Shown: one piece after another, positions 1 through 8,650 of the stretch | Layout of the letters: every line of letters begins with the position of its first letter | How positions within the stretch are numbered: the stretch's first letter is position 1 | Assembly (NCBI GenBank): GCA_036961295.1 | Contig: JBALVX010000001.1 | Coordinates: 1,798,001-1,862,000, forward strand | Direction of reading: 5' to 3' | Source of the DNA: JAGPUQ01 sp036961295 | GTDB taxonomy: Bacteria > Pseudomonadota > Gammaproteobacteria > Pseudomonadales > Porticoccaceae | Length of the DNA: 64,000 bases | Translations under genes and position numbers: made by a program | Notes under the pieces: model-generated | What the model saw: the letters and a program-made list of their open reading frames with translations, nothing else | Databases searched by the model: none | What the model was told of the DNA's origin: nothing

Positions 1-838
1 CGAATTCGCCAGCTATAGTTACCATCCCCTCTTCAGCAATCACCACGCTCCAGGTAACGTCCCCTCCTCGATAGGGTGGTCCCGGCTTAAAATTAAACTC
101 TATACTAGCAACGCCCCCTTCATCCAAAGGATTATTAATAATCAATCGTCCTTCATCACTATCGATTTCAAAATCTTCATCGACTACCGCCGGGCGACCA
201 TTTACTTCAGCCTGAAATTTCACTGACTCAGTATCTATATTCGACACCCCAAGATACCAAACCCCAGGCTTTCTAGACGGTAGATTAAGCGGCAGGTGCT
301 GTACGGAATCAAACGACACCGAATTCCAACTGCTGCCTTTGTCAGCAGAACGCGCAAGCATCCCGCGCCCTCCTCCTGCCCAGACAATATCTCCACCATC
401 ATGTATATCCAGTACTGGTTCGCTGTATTCCGAAATCCCGGCGAGCTTCAGAACCTGACCATCCTGATAGCTGTAAATATTACCCTGAGAGGAACCGATC
501 AAGGCCCGACCGCCTGAAACGGTTTCGAGCGTTAGGAAATCTTCTTTGATATCTGTCTGGATAAGTCGAGCGACGGCGACGTCGCCGTCCTTATACGTTA
601 AGGTTCCAAGTACTCCGGATTTGCCGCAAAAAAGAATCCGCGCTTCAGAGTCTAGGTAGGTCGCGCCAAGCATATCGATAGTTTGGGTAAAGCGAGCATC
701 AATGGCCGATGCTGTTGACGGAAAAACCAGCAGAGGAAGAGCTCCAAACAAAAAAATCAGCGTCACCATACCCAGCCGGAGCGCCCGACTTAGACCACGA
801 CAGATCTGTACCATTGTTTTTCCTACTTTATTTTTCAT
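1..838 (-). CDS. Secreted BNR/YCF48-like beta-propeller protein (partial, C-terminus off the left edge)
   Basis: An open minus-strand frame runs from an ATG at 838 (or the in-frame ATG at 814) off the left edge. The start is followed by a basic n-region, a hydrophobic stretch and a cleavage-like STASAIDA, so the protein is probably exported. The mature part holds short repeating blades with G-x-L/I and one clear Asp-box (SADKGSSW), the hallmark of BNR/YCF48-type beta-propellers. A later segment (about residues 165-270) looks like a beta-sandwich. In many gammaproteobacteria YCF48-like secreted proteins lie next to MMPL/RND transporters; that partner would lie left of this window, so this is only inference. 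It is convergent with nothing and reads away from the GIY-YIG gene. Function unknown. Confidence 0.75.
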   Translation of the reverse strand, partial: MKNKVGKTMVQICRGLSRALRLGMVTLIFLFGALPLLVFPSTASAIDARFTQTIDMLGATYLDSEARILFCGKSGVLGTLTYKDGDVAVARLIQTDIKEDFLTLETVSGGRALIGSSQGNIYSYQDGQVLKLAGISEYSEPVLDIHDGGDIVWAGGGRGMLARSADKGSSWNSVSFDSVQHLPLNLPSRKPGVWYLGVSNIDTESVKFQAEVNGRPAVVDEDFEIDSDEGRLIINNPLDEGGVASIEFNFKPGPPYRGGDVTWSVVIAEEGMVTIAGEF

Positions 839-1063
839 CGTCAAACCGAAAACATTAAAATCTATGTTGCAGCACCAAATCCTTAGTCCGGCTTTTTTAC
901 GGCCCCATCATATCCCTAGGATATCTAATACAAAAGCTGGCGTCCATATTGAGCCAGCGGCAAAATACAAGCAAACCTGACGAGAGTCAATATATAACAA
1001 GATACGCACATAAAATCGTTATTGCTGAGTTATTTCCATGCATGATTTTAGAGTTCTTATGAA

Positions 1064-1348
1064 TCAGTGACCCACTAAACCAGTCTCACTCACCACCAAA
1101 GCCAGCTTTTCAACCCTCGATAATCGTTTGATCCCGGCCTCTCTAACTTGTGCGGCACTGCGGCCTTCCGCCGTTTCGCTATACACCACTCTCAGAGGTT
1201 TACGCCCCGTATTAAAATATTTTGCTCCACGGCCAGAAGCATGTTCGTCAAAGCGTCGAGCCAGATCGGTGGCGATACCGGTATACAGCGAGCCATCGCT
1301 GGCTTCGATCATATACACCTGCCAGCTTACTACTGAACCGTCTGCCAT
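1064..1348 (-). CDS. GIY-YIG nuclease-fold protein (YhbQ/UPF0213 type)
   Basis: About 94 residues. The N-terminal VYMIEASDGSLYTGIATDLARR carries the V-Y and Y-T-G-I pair that define the GIY-YIG fold, followed by the conserved Arg of the catalytic helix (ARRFDEH), the GRGAKY turn and the late Glu of the VREAGIKRLSR helix. Single-domain proteins of this size belong to the UPF0213/YhbQ group; E. coli YhbQ is a DNA-damage-linked nuclease, but the role of most members is unknown. I prefer the ATG at 1348 because an AGGA lies about 11 nt upstream; the frame stays open to an ATG at 1369. It stands alone on this strand. Confidence 0.8.
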   Translation of the reverse strand: MADGSVVSWQVYMIEASDGSLYTGIATDLARRFDEHASGRGAKYFNTGRKPLRVVYSETAEGRSAAQVREAGIKRLSRVEKLALVVSETGLVGH

Positions 1349-1370
1349 TATTGCTAACATCCTGCCCATT

Positions 1371-1423
1371 ATTGGGGATTAGGGATTAGAGATTCGTCAT
1401 TAGAGATTAGTTATTGGGGATTC
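1371..1423. repeat. Degenerate GGGATTAG-type short repeats
   Basis: Intergenic stretch made of attggggatt, agggatta, gagatt, attagagatt and again ttattggggatt. A 7-8 base unit close to GGGATTA or GAGATTA occurs about six times, and the block begins and ends with the same TATTGGGGATT. It lies between the GIY-YIG gene and the PHP gene, upstream of both starts, so it could lie in their promoters; no protein-binding role is evident. Confidence 0.6.
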
Positions 1424-1535
1424 TACACGCCGACCAACACCAGTAAAGTATACGCGCTCACGCTATTCACCCGGTATAATGCTTACTTGGCCTGCATCCA
1501 CTTATATTCACGAAAAACAGACAAGCCGTCCCTTT

Positions 1536-2357
1536 ATGTTATTTGATTTGCACTGCCATACCAATGCCTCCGACGGGATGCTCTCAGCCCCGGAGCTGGT
1601 TCAGCGCGCCATCGAGCACGATGTGGATGTACTATCGATTACCGATCACGATTGCACCACCGCTTACGCGCAACTCAAAGACAGCGATCTCGGTAATTTA
1701 AAACTGGTGGCGGGTATTGAGCTGTCCGCGCAATGGCGCAACGCTGGTATTCATGTGCTCGGGTTGAATATTCGCGTCGATGCTCCAGCCATGATTGAAG
1801 CCGTTACCCTACAACAAAACGCGCGGCGTAAGCGCGCGGGTATCATTGCTGAACGACTTGAAAAAAAAGGTTTCACGAATGTTATCTCCGAAGTCGAGAA
1901 ACTCAGTGACGATATCAGTATTGGCCGACCCCATATTGCCAATATTCTGGTCACTGCCGGCCATGTTAAAAGCGTTGACGCGGCCTTTCGCAAGTATCTC
2001 GGCACGGGAAAAATTGGCGACGTAAAAAACGAGTGGGGGACACTGGAACAAATTATCGAATGGATTCTCGGAGCTGGCGGCACGGCGGTAATTGCTCACC
2101 CCAGTAAATACAAAATGACTAGAACGCGATTGCAGAACCTAGTCGGCGAATTCAAAGAACTCGGCGGCCACGGTTTGGAAGTGGTGTCCGGAAGGCAGGA
2201 CAATAGCGATTCGAAAAAACTCGCCGAGCTGTGTGCACAGTTCGAGCTGCTGTCTTCCTGCGGTTCGGATTTTCACAAACCCGGACAACCCTGGGCCGAA
2301 CTCGGCAAGCACAAAGCCCTACCCGAGGGATGTGTTCCGGTCTGGGAACACTGGTAG
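1536..2357 (+). CDS. PHP-domain phosphoesterase (RNase AM / TrpH family)
   Basis: 273 residues. The N-terminus FDLHCHTNASDGM is the first PHP metal-binding motif (H-x-H), followed by the SITDHDCTT second motif, the VAGIELSA glutamate motif, GRPHIA, AVIAHPSKY and the C-terminal CGSDFHKPG. All canonical metal ligands of the PHP fold are therefore present. Relatives (E. coli YciV/Rnm) remove nucleotides from the 5-prime ends of small RNA fragments and hydrolyse 3-prime,5-prime-nucleoside bisphosphates. The open frame continues 19 codons upstream but without conservation, and the family starts at MLFDLHCHT, so I use the ATG at 1536. It converges with rapA. Confidence 0.88.
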   Translation: MLFDLHCHTNASDGMLSAPELVQRAIEHDVDVLSITDHDCTTAYAQLKDSDLGNLKLVAGIELSAQWRNAGIHVLGLNIRVDAPAMIEAVTLQQNARRKRAGIIAERLEKKGFTNVISEVEKLSDDISIGRPHIANILVTAGHVKSVDAAFRKYLGTGKIGDVKNEWGTLEQIIEWILGAGGTAVIAHPSKYKMTRTRLQNLVGEFKELGGHGLEVVSGRQDNSDSKKLAELCAQFELLSSCGSDFHKPGQPWAELGKHKALPEGCVPVWEHW

Positions 2358-2444
2358 ATGCTTACTGGATTGTTCAAACTAGGCTTTATTAAGTCGCTCT
2401 TTACAAACTACGCTTCATTAAACCGCTCTATATCAATAGAACAG

Positions 2445-5400
2445 CTACTCATCGACAATCGCCAACCGCAAGGCATCGCAGCGCAGCTTGGCGCGATCTA
2501 GATAGTCTTCCGATACTTCGATCACTTGTTTTAAATAATCAATTTCATCGCGGCGAATATTGGGATTAACCTGCGCCAGGGCTTCCAGCCGTTCGAGTTC
2601 ACCGTTCTGCTCGGCCAACATATTGGCGCGCGCCTGTTCGATAACGCCACCCAACAGGGGCTTCGATAAATTTTCCACCCGGGCGGTGAGTTCGAGAATT
2701 GGCTCGCGAGCATACTTAACGATTTCTCGCGCCGTGGTCGACGGCACTCGTTTACCCAGTTTATCCAGGTGAAGTTTGGTCACAATGCCGGTAAGTTCAT
2801 TGCCGTTGCTATCGGTCACCAGTCGCACCAACGCTTCGGGCAAGTAGCGTTGTAAACGCAATTCTGCCGGAGCGGCTAGTACCGGCACAAACATGGCTTC
2901 GAGGATTAAGGTGCCCGGCTTTAGGGGCGGCAATTTGATACTGCACACCGTGGCACTGCCAAAATCGGTATTGGCGATTTGGTCCATGGCGCCTGCCACG
3001 AGGGGATGCTCCCAGGTGAAGAAGTGTAAATCGTCGCGGGTTAGCGCTTTGCTGCGTGAAAATGTGGCGGTCATACCATCTTCTGGCAAGCCCGGAAAAC
3101 TATGGCCATGCATGTGCTGCCCCGGCTCCGCAATAATGGTGTTGGCGCTGTGCTCGCCGTGCTCCACACCATATTCGTCGAATACCTGGGTTATATAGGT
3201 GGCCAACTCGCCGCCCAGGCTGCTGTCCGCAATGTCTGCAACCAACTCTGCGGCAACATCGACATTACAAGAATTCAGTTCTACTAATTTGTCCCGGCCC
3301 GCTTCCAGGGTTCGGCGAGCTTCCGCGATTAAACCCTGGGTGTGGGCAATGACTTTCTCAATAGCTTTTGTATCACTGGGTTGATGCAAACAATCACTTA
3401 ACTCTTCCGCAACTTGCTCGGCAACGGCGGAACCTGCCGGACATACCTCTTCAAAAGCATTAAGCCCCCGGTGATACCAGTCGAGCATCACTGCCTGAGC
3501 GCTGTCCTGGTAGTAGGGAACATGCAGCTCCACGCTAGCTCGCTGCCCGATGCGGTCGAGGCGACCAATACGCTGTTCCAATAAATCTGGATTTAATGGC
3601 AGGTCAAACAACACTAAGTGGTGGGCAAACTGAAAATTGCGGCCTTCACTGCCGATCTCCGAGCAGATCAATACCTGGGCGCTGCTGCGCTCGTCGGCAA
3701 AATACGCGGCGGCGCGATCTCGCTCCAGCAAACTCATCCCCTCGTGGAATACGGCGGTGCGCAAACCTTCACGCAAACGCAAATGCTCTTCCAGTTGCCG
3801 CGCAGTAGCGGCTCGGGCACAAATTAACAGGGCTTTTTCGTCTTTATGCTGCTCTAACCACTCCACTAACCAGGGCACTCTGGGGTCGTCGTCCAGCCAG
3901 CTATCACCGAGTAATTGTTCTGCTTGCAGCAGGTTTTCTACCGATATATCCGCAGCAAACTTTAGTGCCGCCGCCGGAGCTGGCAAGGGGTAGGTGTGTA
4001 AGTGACGCTCTGGAAATCCAGCGATGCCCTGCCGGGTATTACGAAATAATACGCGCCCGGTGCCGTGGCGATCGAGCAGGCTAGCGACAACTTCAGCGCT
4101 GGCGACAGCAAAAGCTTCCGCGTCATCATCGCTTAGCGCAAGGCGTAAAGCGGCTACGGCATCTTCGCCCAAATAATCCGCGACGCCCGCGACCAATGCC
4201 GGATCGCTATTAAATTGTTGCAGCGCATCCTCCGCCAGCAAACTCTGCACCACCTGATTCACCGCCTGATACCCGCTTTCCTCTTCGCGGAAGGCCTGCA
4301 AACTGTAATAACGATCGGGGTCGAGCAGCCGCAGACGAGCAAAATGACCGGCCATGCCCAGTTGTTCGGGGGTTGCGGTTAACAACAACAAACCTCGAGT
4401 TTGCTGTGCCAACGCTTCCACCGCGCGATATTCAGCGCTGGCTTCATTTTCATCCCAGGCCAGGTGATGGGCTTCATCCACCACCATTAAATCCCAACCT
4501 GCGGCAAGCGCCTGCTGATGGCGCCTGGGGTTGTCGCTTAAAAAATCCAGGCTGCACAACACCAACTGGGCCGCTTCGAAGGGGTTGATAGCTCCGGTGT
4601 CAGTACCGGTGCCTGTGTCGTTATTTGTATCTGCGTCTGTCTCTGTCTGAATGTCCATGCCGGCGAATACGTCTTCCCCTTCCTCGACATCTGCATCACC
4701 GTCTTCTACACCTTCATCTTCTACAACGTCGTCGAAATCATCGGCTAATTCGTCGCCTGCAAATTCATCAACGTCGTCCGACTCTTCCAGGGCTTCACAG
4801 CGAGCGGCATCGAGAATGGAAAAATGCAAATTAAAGCGCCGCAACATTTCTACCAACCACTGATGCACCAGCGATTCTGGCACCACCAACAATATCCGCT
4901 GGGCGCGCCCGCTGAACAATTGCTGATGGGCAATCAGTCCGGCTTCAATGGTTTTACCGAGGCCCACTTCGTCCGCCAGTAGTACACGAGGCGCATGGCG
5001 ATTACCCACCTGACTGGCGATATACAACTGGTGCGGCAACAATTGCACGCGCCCGCCCTGTAAGCCAAAGGCCGAAGACTGGCGCTGGCGATGTAGGTGT
5101 TCGAGGGTTTCCAGTCGCAAGCGATAGCGGTTGGGTTTATCGATGGAGCCGGTCAGCAGGCGATCGCGGGGCTGGCTAAAATGGACAAAGCTATCCAGCT
5201 CCATTTCGTGAAAGGCGAGTTCCGTACCCGCTTCGTCGAGCCCCATATAAATCACGCAACCATTCTGCTCGCGAGTCTCACTGACCGTAATTTCCTCACC
5301 ATCTGCGGTGGCAATACGTTCACCGCTCGGGTAAATCACCCGCGCCAGTGGCGCGTTGTCGGTCGCGTAGATCCGGGTTTCACTCGCTGCGGGAAAACGC

Positions 5401-5504
5401 ATTTCGACCTGACGACGAGTCAACTCGATGACCACGCCAAGCCCCAGGGCCGGTTCGGTGGTACTTACCCAGCGCTGGCCGGAACTAAATTCGGAAGATG
5501 ACAA
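2445..5504 (-). CDS. rapA: RNA polymerase-associated ATPase RapA (SWI2/SNF2 type) with acidic insert
   Basis: 1019 residues; RapA (HepA) recycles RNA polymerase stalled after transcription and binds core polymerase. The N-terminal Tudor-like region (GQRWVSTTEPALGLGVV) is present, Walker A DEVGLGKT at about 178-185, DEAH at about 343-346, and helicase motifs V/VI (EIGSEGRNFQFAHHLV, EQRIGRLDRIGQ). Length exceeds E. coli RapA (968). Part of the excess is an Asp/Glu-rich low-complexity block at about residues 239-308, between motif I and motif II, ending in Thr/Asp repeats (TDADTNNDTGTGTDTG). E. coli RapA has only a short loop there. Monocistronic by spacing; divergent from the glutamine amidotransferase gene. 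Confidence 0.93.
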   Translation of the reverse strand: MSSSEFSSGQRWVSTTEPALGLGVVIELTRRQVEMRFPAASETRIYATDNAPLARVIYPSGERIATADGEEITVSETREQNGCVIYMGLDEAGTELAFHEMELDSFVHFSQPRDRLLTGSIDKPNRYRLRLETLEHLHRQRQSSAFGLQGGRVQLLPHQLYIASQVGNRHAPRVLLADEVGLGKTIEAGLIAHQQLFSGRAQRILLVVPESLVHQWLVEMLRRFNLHFSILDAARCEALEESDDVDEFAGDELADDFDDVVEDEGVEDGDADVEEGEDVFAGMDIQTETDADTNNDTGTGTDTGAINPFEAAQLVLCSLDFLSDNPRRHQQALAAGWDLMVVDEAHHLAWDENEASAEYRAVEALAQQTRGLLLLTATPEQLGMAGHFARLRLLDPDRYYSLQAFREEESGYQAVNQVVQSLLAEDALQQFNSDPALVAGVADYLGEDAVAALRLALSDDDAEAFAVASAEVVASLLDRHGTGRVLFRNTRQGIAGFPERHLHTYPLPAPAAALKFAADISVENLLQAEQLLGDSWLDDDPRVPWLVEWLEQHKDEKALLICARAATARQLEEHLRLREGLRTAVFHEGMSLLERDRAAAYFADERSSAQVLICSEIGSEGRNFQFAHHLVLFDLPLNPDLLEQRIGRLDRIGQRASVELHVPYYQDSAQAVMLDWYHRGLNAFEEVCPAGSAVAEQVAEELSDCLHQPSDTKAIEKVIAHTQGLIAEARRTLEAGRDKLVELNSCNVDVAAELVADIADSSLGGELATYITQVFDEYGVEHGEHSANTIIAEPGQHMHGHSFPGLPEDGMTATFSRSKALTRDDLHFFTWEHPLVAGAMDQIANTDFGSATVCSIKLPPLKPGTLILEAMFVPVLAAPAELRLQRYLPEALVRLVTDSNGNELTGIVTKLHLDKLGKRVPSTTAREIVKYAREPILELTARVENLSKPLLGGVIEQARANMLAEQNGELERLEALAQVNPNIRRDEIDYLKQVIEVSEDYLDRAKLRCDALRLAIVDE

Positions 5505-5809
5505 AAGAGAGGTTCCTACTTAAAGTGTCTATTAATGAGATATATGCAATGGTAATGGGGTATATGCAGTGATAATGGGATGCACGACAATATCCAGGCC
5601 AATGCCGCTAGACCTTTAAAGACAGGCCTGGCTGTAAAAAGCCGGTTATTTTACCAGTCTTGGATACATTTAGTCAGCTTTCAAGGGGTTTATATTCTGA
5701 TCCTGGTGCCCTCACTTCGATAATGCTAACTAAGATAAGCTTAACCAGCATCCAAACCCTTAGACTTCTCTGCCATTAGACTTCTCTACCATTAGGGTCC
5801 CCCGCTACT
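5505..5809. other. Intergenic region between divergent rapA and amidotransferase genes, with two small tandem repeats
   Basis: 305 bp with no gene. It must hold the promoters of both divergent genes. At 5541-5580 a 20-bp unit beginning TATATGCA is repeated twice in tandem with three differences. At 5761-5797 the phrase TTAGACTTCTCTGCCA / TTAGACTTCTCTACCA occurs as an adjacent direct repeat just before the amidotransferase start. I see no convincing sigma-70 hexamer pair. Confidence 0.55.
5541..5580. repeat. Two-copy 20-bp tandem repeat upstream of rapA
   Basis: Copy one is 5541-5560, copy two 5561-5580, both starting TATATGCA and ending AATGGG(G/A); three mismatches. It lies about 40-75 bp upstream of the rapA start, where it could affect promoter spacing. 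Confidence 0.7.
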
Positions 5810-6514
5810 ATGACCACGCTTGGATTACTCGAAACCGATATCTTGTACGACGATTTACTCGACGACTACGGCTCTTACGGGCAAATGTTCGCCCAATTTT
5901 TCGATGAGCTTAACGGAGGACTTGAATATCGCTACTACCAGGTGCAACAAGGCGAGCTACCCCAGCACCCCGACGAGTGCGATGCCTATCTAATTACGGG
6001 CTCTAAAGCCGGTGTGTATGACCCGCTGCCGTGGATGGCACCGCTCCAAAAATGGATCGCCGACTTCCATCGGCGCGATGCGAAATTAACGGGTATCTGT
6101 TTCGGTCATCAAATTATTGCCCATAGCCTGGGCGGCTACGCGGAAGAAAGTACACGGGGTTGGGGTGTCGGGGTGCTAGCCACTCAAATTCAAAATCTTG
6201 ACCATCAACACGACTCGAGGCCTGGCACCCTGCAATTGATTCACAGCCATCGGGACCAGGTCGTCACCCTGCCTCCCGAAGCTACGCGCCTGGCAGGTAG
6301 TGACTTCTGCCCCAATGCCGCGATGGCTTTGGGAAACACGGTATTGACCTTTCAAGGACATCCGGAATTTACCCCGGAATATTTTCAGCGACTTATCGGG
6401 CGTCGTCGCGAACAGATTGGGGAAGCACGCTACCGCGCAGCACTGGAATCACTAGAACAAACCACCCACCACCAACACGTTGGGCAATGGCTACTGGATT
6501 TTATTAACGAGTAG
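5810..6514 (+). CDS. Class I glutamine amidotransferase-like protein
   Basis: 234 residues. The catalytic triad of class I GATases is visible: Cys98 in TGICFGHQ, His184 and Glu186 in FQGHPEF. The oxyanion motif YLITGSKAGVYD is at about 60-71. The enzyme would hydrolyse glutamine, or a gamma-glutamyl substrate as PuuD does, to release ammonia or cleave the amide. There is no synthetase domain and no neighbouring partner, which places it among the stand-alone GMP-synthase-like amidotransferases whose substrates are mostly unknown. No good Shine-Dalgarno precedes the ATG at 5810, but the MTTLGLLETD start matches the family. Confidence 0.85.
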   Translation: MTTLGLLETDILYDDLLDDYGSYGQMFAQFFDELNGGLEYRYYQVQQGELPQHPDECDAYLITGSKAGVYDPLPWMAPLQKWIADFHRRDAKLTGICFGHQIIAHSLGGYAEESTRGWGVGVLATQIQNLDHQHDSRPGTLQLIHSHRDQVVTLPPEATRLAGSDFCPNAAMALGNTVLTFQGHPEFTPEYFQRLIGRRREQIGEARYRAALESLEQTTHHQHVGQWLLDFINE

Positions 6515-6540
6515 TTCGACTGAATTATTTTTTGAGTCAG

Positions 6541-6813
6541 TTAAGTATCTAAAAACCGCTGCACATATCCACAACTGGCTTCAATTTTATAGTGTTTCGA
6601 CCTTGCCCACGCCAAAGCCGCAGCCACCAACTGTGCGGCAACACCCTGGCCGCGTAAAGCTTCCGGCACATAGGTATGATTAAAATCGACCACCACGCCC
6701 GACACGCGATAATCGGCAACGGCTTCGTGACCGTCAACAATCGCAACAAAGCGCTGCCGCTCTGGCTGATGCTGCGCGTCTATCACTGACGTACATGGAA
6801 TTGATGTATTCAT
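6541..6813 (-). CDS. Small GNAT-fold N-acetyltransferase (YjdJ/COG2388 type)
   Basis: 90 residues. The pattern RFVAIVDGHEAVADY (strands 1-2), VVDFNHTYVPEALRGQGVA (acetyl-CoA binding R/Q-x-x-G-x-G/A motif RGQGVA) and the final helix-strand LAWARSKHYKIEASCGYV is the compact GNAT fold of the YjdJ/YidJ family, near its usual length of about 90-95. Substrate unknown. It is the last gene of a minus-strand run that begins at slyD, 37 bp from the AhpD-like gene, and could be cotranscribed. Confidence 0.8.
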   Translation of the reverse strand: MNTSIPCTSVIDAQHQPERQRFVAIVDGHEAVADYRVSGVVVDFNHTYVPEALRGQGVAAQLVAAALAWARSKHYKIEASCGYVQRFLDT

Positions 6814-6849
6814 AACACTGATCTACTCATCACACTCTCGACCACAACA

Positions 6850-7419
6850 TCATCTGCCCATCGAATAGAATTCATCGTTTGGGCGCATACTCAGCAAATT
6901 AGCCATGCGATTCGACAAACAGAAGAACGCACTGATTGCACCGATATCCCAAATATCTTCTTCATCAAAGTCATGTTGCTTCAGTAACTCGAAATCACTG
7001 TTGCCGACTGCGCCAGACTTCTTGCTGACTTTAACGGCAAAATCCAGCATCACGCGCTGACGTTCGGTGATGTCGGCCTTGCGATAATTAATCGCCAATT
7101 GATCAGCGAGCAAAGAATTTTTCGCCACAATTCGCAAAATTGCGCCGTGGGCAACCACGCAATAATGACATTCGTTACCACCACTCACCGTAACCACGAT
7201 CATTTCTTTTTCGGCCTTGGTGAGATTGCCTTTGCGCAGCATTAAGGCATCGTGCATAGCGAAAAACGCTCGACACTCGTCGGGGCGATGGGCCAGGGCT
7301 AAAAACACATTGGGAATAAAACCGGTTTTTTCCTGTACTGCTAATACGGCAACGCGAAGATCCTCCGGTAACTCATCGAGATCTGGAACGGGGAAACGAC
7401 TAATCGGAGTATTAGACAT
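6850..7419 (-). CDS. AhpD-like / carboxymuconolactone decarboxylase-fold peroxidase-related protein
   Basis: 189 residues. The N-terminus SRFPVPDLDELPEDLR and the redox motif CHYCVVAHG (Cys-x-x-Cys with downstream His, about residues 80-88) are typical of the uncharacterised peroxidase-related enzymes of the CMD/AhpD fold. AhpD proteins use this CxxC to reduce partners or peroxides; the physiological substrate here is unknown. AGGT lies about 7 nt before the ATG. Directly downstream of the rhodanese gene on the same strand, suggesting a small thiol/sulfur-linked operon, which is inference from spacing only. Confidence 0.82.
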   Translation of the reverse strand: MSNTPISRFPVPDLDELPEDLRVAVLAVQEKTGFIPNVFLALAHRPDECRAFFAMHDALMLRKGNLTKAEKEMIVVTVSGGNECHYCVVAHGAILRIVAKNSLLADQLAINYRKADITERQRVMLDFAVKVSKKSGAVGNSDFELLKQHDFDEEDIWDIGAISAFFCLSNRMANLLSMRPNDEFYSMGR

Positions 7420-7449
7420 AAGGTGTAACCTATTAGTGGAATTGAGCGA

Positions 7450-7748
7450 TTAACTGCCCGCAGCCCAGGCAGTATAACCACCGTCGAGGCTGTAGACATC
7501 AGAAAACCCTGCGTCGCCAGAAACGCCGCTGCGTCCTGACTGGAATGACCGTGATAACACACCACCACCAAGGTTGCGGCTTTGTCGGCCTGTTCAACAA
7601 ATTCGGCCGCATTGGAATTATTTAGTGGCACCGAACCTTCGATATGACCCGCAGCAAACGCAGCATCGTCGCGAATATCCACCAGGGCTACGGGGGCATC
7701 GACTAAGCGATGCTTAAGCTCACTGACCGAAAGACGTTTAAAAGACAT
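7450..7748 (-). pseudogene. GlpE-type single-domain rhodanese with a one-base frameshift
   Basis: The first 80 or so codons encode a rhodanese: LVDIRDDAAFAAGH, then the active-site loop CYHGHSSQDAAAFLATQGF, with the catalytic Cys and a six-residue loop as in GlpE thiosulfate sulfurtransferase. After QGF the frame goes astray and would give a 135-residue chimera running into the next gene. Adding one A to the A4 run at 7503-7506 restores SDVYSLDGGYTAWAAGS followed by a stop at 7450-7452, the expected GlpE C-terminus, giving about 99 residues. So either the gene has lost one base in a homopolymer or the assembly has. The domain is otherwise undamaged. Confidence 0.85.
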
Positions 7749-7759
7749 TCAAATTCCCC

Positions 7760-8041
7760 TTAGCCATAAACGCATAAATACACGGTATCAACGACCACCT
7801 TGAGATCAAAACTTTGCTGCGCTTCCACTTTAAATACCTCACCGGCATTAAAGGTTTGCCAGTCGTCCTGACCCGGTAATTTTACAGTCAGCGCGCCACT
7901 CACCACCGTCATAGTTTCGTGCTCACTGGTGCCAAAGGTGTAATTCCCCGGGGCCATCACGCCTACTGTGGCAGGAAGAGTCTCGGCTTGAAAACCAATC
8001 GACTTTACCTTGCCATCAAAATATTCATTCACGTCTAACAT
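7760..8041 (-). CDS. ppnP: Pyrimidine/purine nucleoside phosphorylase PpnP (YaiE family)
   Basis: 93 residues, full length for the family (about 94). [17 protein letters not shown] at the start, [19 protein letters not shown] in the centre and VYLCVYG at the end are all conserved in PpnP (former UPF0345), a small cupin. E. coli PpnP phosphorolyses several nucleosides to free base and ribose-1-phosphate. It is 11 bp upstream of the rhodanese gene on the same strand, so probably co-transcribed. Confidence 0.9.
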   Translation of the reverse strand: MLDVNEYFDGKVKSIGFQAETLPATVGVMAPGNYTFGTSEHETMTVVSGALTVKLPGQDDWQTFNAGEVFKVEAQQSFDLKVVVDTVYLCVYG

Positions 8042-8083
8042 CTTACTGTCTCGCTAAATACTTTGTAGCTTTACGCTCTGTTC

Positions 8084-8566
8084 TTAATGCTGATGCCCGC
8101 CAGCGCCATGGGAATGCCCGTGACTTAATTCTTCGGTCGAAGCATCGCGCACCTCGACAATCTCTACATCAAAGGTCAGAATTTTTCCCGCCAATGGATG
8201 ATTACTGTCTACATCCACATTAAATTTTCCGACCTTAACCACTGTGGCCTGCTGTGCACCATCGTGGGAATTAATACTTACCACCATGCCGGGTTTCAAT
8301 TTACCTTTGGTGAGCAAGTGCTTCACCGGTACGCGAACCACGTCTACCTCCCTACGCATGCCGTAGGCTTGTTCCGGAGCAAGCGTTGCCACAAAGGTAT
8401 CCCCCGCTTCGCGACCGGCAAATTCTTTCTCCAGTGCCGGCATCATATTGCGACGGCCATGCAAATACGCTTTGGGATCGCCTTCCCGTAGGTTTTCAAG
8501 TGTTTCACCCGTGTCATCCTTCAGCGAATAATAAAAGGTAACCACTTTGTCGTTTTCAATTTTCAT
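8084..8566 (-). CDS. slyD: FKBP-type prolyl isomerase SlyD
   Basis: 160 residues. FKBP core with the inserted IF (chaperone) domain typical of SlyD: VTFYYSLKDDTGETLENL, AYLHGRRNMMPALEKE, then DVVRVPVKHL and the C-terminal FKBP part NHPLAGKILTFDVEIVEVRDA. The tail SHGHSHGAGGHQH is His-rich, as in E. coli SlyD where it binds nickel and other metals for hydrogenase maturation; here the tail is short. Cytoplasmic, acting on proline bonds and as a metallochaperone. Head of a minus-strand group with ppnP. Confidence 0.92.
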   Translation of the reverse strand: MKIENDKVVTFYYSLKDDTGETLENLREGDPKAYLHGRRNMMPALEKEFAGREAGDTFVATLAPEQAYGMRREVDVVRVPVKHLLTKGKLKPGMVVSINSHDGAQQATVVKVGKFNVDVDSNHPLAGKILTFDVEIVEVRDASTEELSHGHSHGAGGHQH

Positions 8567-8650
8567 CTAAAAGCTCCACTTCGGCGATAAGATTTAGTGA
8601 GAAAACACCAGTATCTCAAGCCGGAAATAATAATAAATAAAATAATTTCG

